Positions 1-5,489 of a stretch of 9,102 nucleotides of DNA are shown here, piece by piece; positions within the stretch are counted from its first letter, which is position 1, and every line of letters begins with the position of its first letter. Position numbers and translations under genes: made by a program. Source of the stretch: Microcaldota archaeon (GTDB taxonomy: Archaea > Iainarchaeota > Iainarchaeia > Iainarchaeales > JAGVWC01). The stretch lies in NCBI GenBank assembly GCA_018813975.1, contig JAHJAQ010000018.1:1-9102 (forward strand), written 5' to 3'. The notes under the pieces are model-generated. The model was not told the DNA's origin. It saw only the letters and a program-made list of their open reading frames with translations, and ran no database searches.

Positions 1-7
1 AAAAAAA
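1..7 (-). terminator. Oligo-T tract after the first glycosyltransferase
   Basis: Seven A residues on the plus strand give a T7 run on the minus strand, 27 bases past the stop of the glycosyltransferase ending at 34. Archaeal terminators are typically bare oligo-T tracts. No hairpin is visible, and the tract may continue beyond the window edge. Confidence 0.4.
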
Positions 8-33
8 TAAGTTCGCTTTAATTAGTTTGGTAC

Positions 34-936
34 CTATACTAACAGTTTTTTGAATTTAATGCTCGCCATCAATCGGAAAAGTTTGACCGCCAAAATATAG
101 GCAAGCCCGCCCAAGATAATTAAAACAAAATGAAAGGGGGATTTGTTTTCCAAAAAAGTAATCCCCCTTGGACTGCTCAAACCAAACTCGCCTTTTTCCT
201 GCCAGGTTCCAGTTGCAACCGCAAAATCAGTTCTTGGATCCACCAGAAAGCCAAACTTTACATGCAAGAATTTTGCACATACCTTGGTGGGATGCTTTTT
301 CCACAGCAATACATCGTTTTGGTGGTAATTCAAACGCTTCCATACATGCCGCAAAAAACCCATTTTTCCCCGTGGCTTGGCTTCCACATGGTCATGCTCA
401 TAACCCGCTTTAACCAGTTTAAATTCAAAACCCAAGTCCATGATTTTAAAAGTCAAATCTGTATCTTCTCGATAATATCGATATTCTTCGTCATAACCAC
501 CAACCATTTCCAACAATTCTTTTCGAAAACCAGTGGAAGTGCCCCCATAACCACCATACGCAGAAACCACACCAACTTTTTTAGAATCAAATCCCGCAAC
601 CATTTTTTGTAGCCAGTTCTTTTCTGGAATACAATCATGGTCCATATTAATCACGATTGGAAAACGCGCTTTTTGAATGCCTGCATTGCGTGCCTTACAC
701 ACGCCTTGGTTTTTTTTAAAATCGATAAATACAACGCGTGGATTTTTTTCAAACTCGGTTTTCATCATCTGGCGCGTGCTATCCGTTGAACCATCATTTA
801 CAACAATAATTTCAAACTGGCTTGGATAGTTCAATTCTGTTAGTCCTTGTACGGTTCTTTTTAAGGTGGCTACATTGTTAAAGGTTGCCACGACAATGCT
901 AACATCTGACCATGACTTAGAAGATTTAGTAGGCAT
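34..936 (-). CDS. Family 2 glycosyltransferase, C-terminal membrane anchor
   Basis: Predicted inverting GT-A fold glycosyltransferase that transfers a sugar from a nucleotide-activated donor to a lipid-linked or surface glycan acceptor at the inner face of the membrane; donor and acceptor cannot be read from sequence. With the ATG at 936 the protein has 300 residues. Near the N-terminus is VSIVVATFNN (12-21), then the nucleotide-binding VNDGS (46-50), a DxD-type metal site MDHDC (98-102), and the acceptor/catalytic-base region YREDTD (155-160). One hydrophobic segment at about 267-287 should anchor it. An in-frame TTG at 951 would add five residues, but a TTTTAA box at 971-976 predicts transcription starting near 947, so ATG 936 is preferred. 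It is transcribed divergently from the rfbBA operon. Its C-terminal half resembles that of the second glycosyltransferase (3790-4803), including the shared NDxLLxKKxPT stretch, so the two look like paralogues. Confidence 0.88.
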   Translation of the reverse strand: MPTKSSKSWSDVSIVVATFNNVATLKRTVQGLTELNYPSQFEIIVVNDGSTDSTRQMMKTEFEKNPRVVFIDFKKNQGVCKARNAGIQKARFPIVINMDHDCIPEKNWLQKMVAGFDSKKVGVVSAYGGYGGTSTGFRKELLEMVGGYDEEYRYYREDTDLTFKIMDLGFEFKLVKAGYEHDHVEAKPRGKMGFLRHVWKRLNYHQNDVLLWKKHPTKVCAKFLHVKFGFLVDPRTDFAVATGTWQEKGEFGLSSPRGITFLENKSPFHFVLIILGGLAYILAVKLFRLMASIKFKKLLV

Positions 937-970
937 AATAATACCATACAAAAAAAAATCGCAAACTTTG

Positions 971-976
971 TTAAAA
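971..976 (-). promoter_or_regulatory. Candidate TATA box for the first glycosyltransferase
   Basis: The minus strand reads GAAAGGGTTTTAAC here, a BRE-like purine stretch followed by TTTTAA. A start about 26 bases downstream would fall near 947 and leave a leader of roughly 11 bases before ATG 936. The form resembles the boxes before rfbB and the 6550 gene. Called by eye only. Confidence 0.35.
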
Positions 977-987
977 CCCTTTCAAAC

Positions 988-1033
988 CAGGATTGTACCA
1001 AAAAAAGCTGCTTTTTTGCAGGATTGAACCAAA
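988..1033. repeat. Imperfect 15-base direct repeat between divergent genes
   Basis: CAGGATTGTACCAAA (988-1002) recurs as CAGGATTGAACCAAA (1019-1033), 14 of 15 bases identical with a 31-base period. The second copy runs into the putative BRE/TATA of rfbB. The arrangement would suit a pair of regulator binding sites, but it may be a simple local duplication. Confidence 0.5.
1001..1017. other. Small perfect inverted repeat
   Basis: AAAAAAGC and GCTTTTTT are exact reverse complements separated by one T. It lies between the two copies of the 15-base direct repeat and midway between divergent starts. It could act as a terminator-like or protein-binding element; the A/T-rich arms make a chance origin quite possible. 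Confidence 0.35.
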
Positions 1034-1046
1034 GAGCCTTTTAAAA
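1028..1046 (+). promoter_or_regulatory. Candidate BRE/TATA promoter of the rfbBA operon
   Basis: ACCAAAGAGCCTTTTAAAA contains a BRE-like ACCAAA and a TATA-like TTTTAAAA (1039-1046). Placing the start about 26 bases past the box centre gives roughly 1068, only five or six bases before the rfbB ATG at 1074. No Shine-Dalgarno precedes that ATG, which fits a nearly leaderless mRNA. The same 19 bases match 15 of 19 at 6496-6514. Confidence 0.5.
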
Positions 1047-1073
1047 GAAGCCTGAAAAAGATACTAGAACACT

Positions 1074-2032
1074 ATGAAAATCTTAGTAACTGGTGGGGCC
1101 GGCTTTATTGGCAGTCATTATATCAAGAACATTTAAAGCAAAATCCACAAGATGAAATCGTTAATTTGGACAAGCTCACCTATGCTGGAAGGCTAGAAAA
1201 CCTCAAAGAAATCGAGGAAAACCCCAATTATTCTTTTCAAAAAGGAGACATTTGCAATACCCAAGACGTTGAAAAAGCCATTCAAGGCTGTGAAGGAGTT
1301 GTTAATTTTGCCGCGGAAAGTCACGTGGATCGAAGCATTCAAAGCGCCACTGAATTCATTCAAACCGACGTGTTCGGAGCCTATTGTTTGCTAGAAGCCT
1401 CGCGCAAACAAGGCATCAAAAAATTCGTGCAAATTTCAACCGATGAAGTTTACGGCCAAATATTAGAAGGACAATTCACGGAAGAATCGCTTTTAATGCC
1501 ACGCAATCCATACGCTGCCAGCAAAGCAGGGGCTGATCGCTTGGCATACAGTTTTTTTGCAACTTATGGCGTGCCAGTTGTAATCACGCGAAGCAGTAAT
1601 AATTACGGAAGCCACCAATTTCCAGAAAAAGTGGTTCCATTGTTTGTAACCAATTTAATTCGTGGAAAAAAAGTTCCGTTGTACGGAGAAGGAAAACAAA
1701 TCCGCGACTGGTTATTTGTGAAAGATAATTGTGAAGCCATTGAAGCGGTATTGAAAAAAGGAAAGAACGGAGAAGTCTATAACATTGGTGGTGGAAATGA
1801 AATTCCAAACATTGAACTGACCAAAACCATTCTAGAACTAATGGAACAGTCCGATTCTATGATTGAAAGAGTGCCTGATCGATTAGGCCATGATTTTAGG
1901 TATTCCTTAAACCACGAAAAAATCTCGAAAGAACTGGACTGGAAACCAAAGACTCCATTCGAACAAGGCCTTCGCGAAACCGTGGAATGGTATAAAGAAA
2001 ACGAAAACTGGTGGAAACCACTTGTCAAATAA
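1074..2032 (+). CDS. rfbB: dTDP-glucose 4,6-dehydratase, frameshifted near the N-terminus
   Basis: Extended short-chain dehydrogenase (RmlB/RfbB) that converts dTDP-glucose to dTDP-4-keto-6-deoxyglucose with tightly bound NAD. ATG 1074 opens MKILVTGGAGFIGSHYIK, the Rossmann GGxGxxG motif expected at the N-terminus, but this frame stops at 1134. The rest reads in another frame from about 1127 (EHLKQNPQDEIVNLDKLTYAG) to the TAA at 2030-2032. One missing base near 1125-1129 (AAGAAC where AAGGAAC would restore the frame) explains it. The repaired protein has about 319 residues, near the usual length. In repaired numbering it keeps the STDEVYG catalytic triad region (T123, D124, E125), the YxxxK pair (Y147, K151), and RDWLFVKDNC. 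The intact downstream part could start at TTG 1166 but would lack NAD binding. It is either a sequence/assembly error or a recently broken gene. It leads the operon; rfbA follows after 20 bases. Confidence 0.88.
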
Positions 2033-2037
2033 AAAAA

Positions 2038-2047
2038 AGGACGTGAT
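2038..2047 (+). promoter_or_regulatory. Strong Shine-Dalgarno deciding the rfbA start
   Basis: AGGACGTGAT matches the ideal anti-16S complement AGGAGGTGAT at 9 of 10 bases. It ends five bases before GTG 2053. The ATG at 2048 abuts it with no spacer and opens only ATG-AAG-TGA, so GTG 2053 is the functional start. Confidence 0.7.
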
Positions 2048-2052
2048 ATGAA

Positions 2053-2781
2053 GTGAAAGGAATTATTTTGAGTGGTGGAACAGGGTCAAGGTTGAATCCA
2101 TTGACACTTGTGACTAACAAACATTTGTTGCCGATTTATGACAAACCCATGATTTTTTATCCCATTGAAATGCTCAAAGAAGCAGGGATAACCGATATCA
2201 TGATTGTAACGGGCACGCATCATGCCGGCGCGATTTTTCAGTTATTGGGAAGCGGTTCCAAATACGGGGTAAAGTTTACATATCGTGTGCAAGACGAAGC
2301 AGGGGGCATTCCCCAGGCCATTGGATTGGCCAAAGAATTTGTGGGAGAAGACAAATTTGTTTCGGTTAACGGAGACAATATTTTGTTTGAAAGCATCAAA
2401 ACAATTGTACAAGAATTTAAAGATGGCCAAGAAAAAGCCCGTATTTTATTATATGAGGGAACGCGCGAAGAAGCACAAGGAAGTGGCGTAGCCGTACTAG
2501 AAGGAGACAATGTAACCAAAATCGTGGAAAAACCAAAAGAACCCCCTACCAACTGGATTTCCATTGGCGTATTGATGTTTACATCAGACGTTTTCAACAT
2601 AATTGAAACGTTAAAACCCAGTGCACGAGGAGAACTAGAAATTTCCGAGGTTCAAAACCATTACATTCAACAAGGAACATTAAAAGCCAGTAAGCTACAA
2701 GACAAATGGTTAGATGCTGGAACCATCGAAGACTTATTGCACTGTAACAAAATCGTCCAAGAACGAGCCCAAAAAAAATAA
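2053..2781 (+). CDS. rfbA: Glucose-1-phosphate thymidylyltransferase, short form
   Basis: Sugar-phosphate nucleotidyltransferase of the RmlA/RfbA type, making dTDP-glucose from dTTP and glucose-1-phosphate, the substrate of the dehydratase encoded just upstream. It has 242 residues against about 290 in the classical bacterial enzyme, so it belongs to the short RmlA group that lacks the C-terminal extension. Visible motifs are the nucleotide-binding LSGGTGSRLNPLT (6-18), HLLPIYDKPM (24-33), QDEAGGIPQA (80-89), metal-binding NGDN (106-109), EKP (159-161), GELEIS (193-198) and WLDAGT (219-224). The GTG start is fixed by the Shine-Dalgarno at 2038-2047. It sits 20 bases after rfbB and 13 bases before the TIM-barrel gene, so the three are probably one transcript. 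Specificity for dTTP and glucose-1-phosphate is inferred from motifs and from the rfbB neighbour. Confidence 0.88.
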   Translation: MKGIILSGGTGSRLNPLTLVTNKHLLPIYDKPMIFYPIEMLKEAGITDIMIVTGTHHAGAIFQLLGSGSKYGVKFTYRVQDEAGGIPQAIGLAKEFVGEDKFVSVNGDNILFESIKTIVQEFKDGQEKARILLYEGTREEAQGSGVAVLEGDNVTKIVEKPKEPPTNWISIGVLMFTSDVFNIIETLKPSARGELEISEVQNHYIQQGTLKASKLQDKWLDAGTIEDLLHCNKIVQERAQKK

Positions 2782-2794
2782 GGGGTATAAACCA

Positions 2795-3793
2795 ATGAGT
2801 CTTCCCAAAAGCGTTTTTTTTCTCACGGATTTTTATTCTGCTAAAAAAGAGCAAATAGAACCGCGGTTAAAAATCGCGAGATACGCGAACGAACTGGGCT
2901 TTGAACAGTTTGGTGGGGAATTCTTGTTTATTAATCCAAACGATGTTCAAAACCTCAAAGAACAAAAAAAATACGGAATAAAGGTCAAGGAAAAACTGGA
3001 TTCGTTGTTTGATCACACCTATTTTTCCCTTCACGCACCATGGTTTCCACCAGACAAAACAGCGTTTGAAATGGGAAAAAAACCGTTTGAAAATGTACAA
3101 GCACTTTTGGATTTCTGCCCGGAATTTGTGGAAATAATCAATGTCCATACCGGAACCATTCCTTTTGAATACTGGGACCAAAAACTAAAAAACAATCCGC
3201 AACAAAAGCAAAAAAACCTTGAAATAGTGAAACAACAGTTGGAAAAACTCGCGGACACGGATGACCGGATTTGCGTGGAAAACCTGTATACCCCGGTAAA
3301 CAAAAAATATGGAACCAATTATCTGGCCAATCTTCCAAGCGATTTGGCGAAAATGAGTGAAAACCCGAAAATTGGAATAACAATTGATACGGCACACGCG
3401 GGAATGACTATTGAGTCCTGCAAGAGAATGGTGCAAAACCAAAAACTGTTCAATGGTTTTTTTGAAAACGAGTGGAACGAAATCCAGAGCATAGCAAAAA
3501 ATGGACCGAAAGAATTCACAGACTTAGGAGAAAAAATCCGACACATTCATTTCAGCGATTTCAATTTTAATACAAGCACAATCCCAAAAAGTACTGAGGA
3601 TGGCGCGGTTCCCGGTCTGGGTGTAACGCCCAAAAAAGAACTGTTTGAATGGCTTGAAAAACTAGTTATTGCTTCGGAAAAAAAGAAAATCGGAGTGACC
3701 TTAGAAATAAAAGAAAAAAAGTATGATTGTTTAAAAAACCAGGAAAAAACCCTTGAAATCATTGCATCGCACTATGGAATCGAAAAAAACTAG
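2795..3793 (+). CDS. Xylose-isomerase-like TIM-barrel protein (sugar isomerase/epimerase family)
   Basis: Soluble protein of 332 residues with the alternating pattern of a xylose-isomerase-like TIM barrel (AP endonuclease 2 superfamily: sugar isomerases and epimerases, inosose dehydratase, endonuclease IV). The strand-end motifs appear in family order: LHAPW (79-83), INVHTG (115-120), VENL (161-164), IDTAH (197-201), IRHIHFSD (248-255), VPGLGV (272-277) and LEIKE (303-307). Likely divalent metal ligands by family analogy are E162, D198, H252 (or H250) and E304, with H201 nearby. ATG 2795 is chosen because it follows the rfbA stop by 13 bases with AGGGGT about eight bases ahead; the frame stays open upstream only inside rfbA. 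Its place in the operon, where rmlC and rmlD are often found, suggests action on a sugar or nucleotide sugar. The actual substrate is unknown, and a DNA-repair role (endonuclease IV) is less likely given the context and incomplete motif match. Confidence 0.72.
   Translation: MSLPKSVFFLTDFYSAKKEQIEPRLKIARYANELGFEQFGGEFLFINPNDVQNLKEQKKYGIKVKEKLDSLFDHTYFSLHAPWFPPDKTAFEMGKKPFENVQALLDFCPEFVEIINVHTGTIPFEYWDQKLKNNPQQKQKNLEIVKQQLEKLADTDDRICVENLYTPVNKKYGTNYLANLPSDLAKMSENPKIGITIDTAHAGMTIESCKRMVQNQKLFNGFFENEWNEIQSIAKNGPKEFTDLGEKIRHIHFSDFNFNTSTIPKSTEDGAVPGLGVTPKKELFEWLEKLVIASEKKKIGVTLEIKEKKYDCLKNQEKTLEIIASHYGIEKN
3783..3789 (-). terminator. Oligo-T tract directly after the minus-strand stop
   Basis: A7 on the plus strand gives T7 on the minus strand immediately after the TAG (3792-3790) of the second glycosyltransferase. 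It lies inside the last codons of the convergent TIM-barrel gene. An oligo-T tract of this length is the usual archaeal termination signal. Confidence 0.5.
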
Positions 3794-4803
3794 AAACTTT
3801 TTTTGGTTGAAAACCAGTAATAGACAAAAAAAAACGGGAATAATAAATCCCTTAGGGTGGTAATAGCCAAAAACCGAACTCCTTCTGAAAACGAAAAGGT
3901 TTTTCCTTTCATGGAAACAAAAAAGCGGAACAACACCAGCAACAAAACCAAAAAAAGAGTCATTGGAAAGAAGTTGATGCTATAATCCACGTTGTCTCCT
4001 TGCGCACTCAGCAATGATTCTGGTTGACCATTATAGGTTAGAATGAGCATTCCAGCAACAAACAATAATGCCAAAAACCAGGTTATAATGGATTGCTTGA
4101 AGTTTCCCTTGCAAACAAAACCAAAAAACTGGTTATAAAGCGTGGGAAATTTTTTGAAAAGCAAGATATCGTTTCGAACCAAAAACAATTCGCGGAAAAA
4201 AGCACGCTCGCTTATTTTTCGCTTGGGGTGAAAAACCTTCATTTTGGGAACAAATGCGATTTTGAATTTTTTTTCAAGGAGCGCAAAAGCCAAATCGCTG
4301 TCTTCCCGAAAATAAACATACTGCTCGTCAAAGCCCTTTGCCTTGAAAAAAACGTCTTTTTTAATAGCCAGATTACAAGACTGGAAACCGTTTCCACTTT
4401 GATTTGAAACCGCATGCTCGAACAAACCCGTCTTATCAGTATAGGTTTTGCCTTCCATACACACCAAACCAGGCTCTTTTTCGAATTGGTTCGCAATGAC
4501 TGAAAGCCAATCGGAATCGGGAATGCAATCTGCATCTGTAAACACCAGAATCTCTCCTTGTGCTTTTCGAGCCCCCAAGTTTCGGGCTGCTGCCGCACCT
4601 TTATGGCTTGCTTTTAGAACCTTCACAAAACCGAATGAAGATGCAATTTCCACGGTCTTGTCCGTGCTTCCATCATCCACTACCAGAACTTCAAAAGAAA
4701 GATTTTTTTGCAAAGCCAGTTTAAAGGCATTTAAACAGTTGGCTATTCGTTTTTCCTCGTTATAGGCCGGAATTATGACGCTAAAACGTTTTTTTTTCAC
4801 CAT
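3790..4803 (-). CDS. Family 2 glycosyltransferase with C-terminal membrane segments
   Basis: Predicted membrane-bound GT-A glycosyltransferase of 337 residues for surface glycan assembly; donor and acceptor are unknown. Motifs are FSVIIPAYNEE (7-17), VDDGSTDKT (42-50), the metal-binding TDADC (89-93), and FREDSD (165-170) with the likely catalytic acid/base region. Hydrophobic segments at about 238-256, 279-296 and 311-331 should span the membrane. ATG 4803 follows the stop of the methyltransferase gene with no intervening base (TAA-ATG), so translation is probably coupled. Its TAG shares the tetranucleotide CTAG with the convergent TIM-barrel gene's TAG. Residues around 165-221 parallel the first glycosyltransferase (REDxDL, NDILLFKKFPT), placing the two in one subfamily. 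Confidence 0.88.
   Translation of the reverse strand: MVKKKRFSVIIPAYNEEKRIANCLNAFKLALQKNLSFEVLVVDDGSTDKTVEIASSFGFVKVLKASHKGAAAARNLGARKAQGEILVFTDADCIPDSDWLSVIANQFEKEPGLVCMEGKTYTDKTGLFEHAVSNQSGNGFQSCNLAIKKDVFFKAKGFDEQYVYFREDSDLAFALLEKKFKIAFVPKMKVFHPKRKISERAFFRELFLVRNDILLFKKFPTLYNQFFGFVCKGNFKQSIITWFLALLFVAGMLILTYNGQPESLLSAQGDNVDYSINFFPMTLFLVLLLVLFRFFVSMKGKTFSFSEGVRFLAITTLRDLLFPFFFVYYWFSTKKSF
3798..3804 (+). terminator. Oligo-T tract after the rfbBA operon
   Basis: T7 lies five bases after the TAG ending the TIM-barrel gene (3791-3793). With the A7 at 3783-3789 it forms a symmetric A7/T7 pair around the overlapping stop codons, so both convergent transcripts meet an oligo-T signal within about a dozen bases of their stops. 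Confidence 0.5.
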
Positions 4804-5391
4804 TTATTCATCCTTTTGCAGTTTCCAATAAATTTGGTAACAGAGATTTGAAATATAATGCGCGCATTTTATGCGAATGCCTTTTGGGAAAATACGCGCC
4901 AGTTTAGTGAAATATAACTCGGTTTCAAGGATTTTAAATTTTGCTTTAGAGTAACGGGCAAACGTTCCTTTTTTGGTGTAAAAGTTTTCCATTGTAGTTT
5001 CGCAAAACTGAACGCGATGAAAAGGAATTTGACTATGGTTGAACGAATTGTAATAGGGTACTTCCACGTGAAGAATTCCCTTGGGTTTTAGAATGCGATA
5101 GATCTCTGATAGTACAGAATCAAAATCTAAGGTATGTTCCAAAAAGTTCAGGCAAAAAACCATGTCAAGACTGTTAGAGTCAAACGGAAGCTTTTTGGTT
5201 GCATCGGCAATTACTTGTGCGTGGCTGACGGGATCCTTATCCAGACCAATGGCACCAGGAATTTTTCTTTGGCCACATGCCAAATCAACGATTTTCGCGT
5301 TTTTTGGAGGAACAAAATTTTTTATTCGGTTATTGGTCCAATGGCCCACTCCAGCCTCGCCTTTTGGAAAAATGTGTTTTATCAAAACCAT
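4804..5391 (-). CDS. SAM-dependent class I methyltransferase (type 11-like)
   Basis: Small methyltransferase of 195 residues that should transfer a methyl group from S-adenosylmethionine, plausibly to a sugar hydroxyl of the glycan built by the neighbouring glycosyltransferase; the acceptor is inferred. Motif I is IVDLACG (34-40), a slightly unusual version of the SAM-binding ExGxG loop. An acidic residue at the end of the second strand follows (GLDKD, D51), then ADATKKLPF (62-70) and the motif IV region LDMVFCLNFLEH (75-86), followed by YRILKPKGILHVEVP (98-112), typical of methyltransferase type 11. The C-terminus beyond 120 is family-specific, with several aromatic residues. ATG 5391 is the first base or so after the transcription start predicted from the TATA-like box at 5414-5423. 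AAAAGGG touches the ATG and is too close to act as a Shine-Dalgarno. The second glycosyltransferase follows with zero spacing. Confidence 0.82.
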   Translation of the reverse strand: MVLIKHIFPKGEAGVGHWTNNRIKNFVPPKNAKIVDLACGQRKIPGAIGLDKDPVSHAQVIADATKKLPFDSNSLDMVFCLNFLEHTLDFDSVLSEIYRILKPKGILHVEVPYYNSFNHSQIPFHRVQFCETTMENFYTKKGTFARYSKAKFKILETELYFTKLARIFPKGIRIKCAHYISNLCYQIYWKLQKDE

Positions 5392-5413
5392 CCCTTTTCT
5401 TGGATAACAAAAT

Positions 5414-5423
5414 CATATATTTC
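5414..5423 (-). promoter_or_regulatory. TATA-like box for the methyltransferase operon
   Basis: The minus strand reads AAATATATGA, close to an archaeal TATA box. Its centre (about 5418) is 26-27 bases before ATG 5391, the spacing expected if transcription starts on the ATG. This implies a leaderless mRNA, consistent with the lack of a properly spaced Shine-Dalgarno. Confidence 0.5.
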
Positions 5424-5456
5424 TTGCACATTGCTATTTTTAACATTGTTCATTTG

Positions 5457-5470
5457 AAAACAAAAAAAAA
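5457..5470 (-). terminator. Oligo-T terminator after the epimerase
   Basis: The minus strand reads T9-G-T4 about 20 bases past the epimerase stop. There is no GC hairpin, which is the usual form of an archaeal intrinsic terminator. It separates the epimerase transcript from the methyltransferase promoter at 5414-5423. Confidence 0.6.
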
Positions 5471-5489
5471 CCCACGGCTTGAAACTGGA

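Noticed and set aside
937..951. TTG 951 as start of the first glycosyltransferase
   Set aside because: It lies upstream of the transcription start predicted from the box at 971-976, and it adds five residues with no family match.
988..1033. CRISPR-like repeat
   Set aside because: Only two imperfect copies with a 31-base period and a palindrome between; no further units or cas genes.
1125..1130. Programmed -1 frameshift in rfbB
   Set aside because: No X-XXY-YYZ slippery heptamer is present at the junction and no strong downstream structure is apparent by eye.
1584..2028. Minus-strand open frames inside rfbB
   Set aside because: They are antisense to a gene with clear RmlB motifs, have no recognisable motifs and no Shine-Dalgarno; they are shadows of a long coding frame.
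1166..2032. Separate full-length gene starting at TTG 1166
   Set aside because: It would lack the GGxGxxG nucleotide-binding motif encoded just upstream in another frame; a single frameshifted rfbB explains both parts better.
2238..2600. A 120-codon minus-strand frame opposite rfbA
   Set aside because: It mirrors the conserved rfbA frame and shows no domain or start signal of its own.
4093..4765. Plus-strand frames opposite the second glycosyltransferase
   Set aside because: The minus-strand protein has all family 2 motifs through this region; the plus-strand frames have none.
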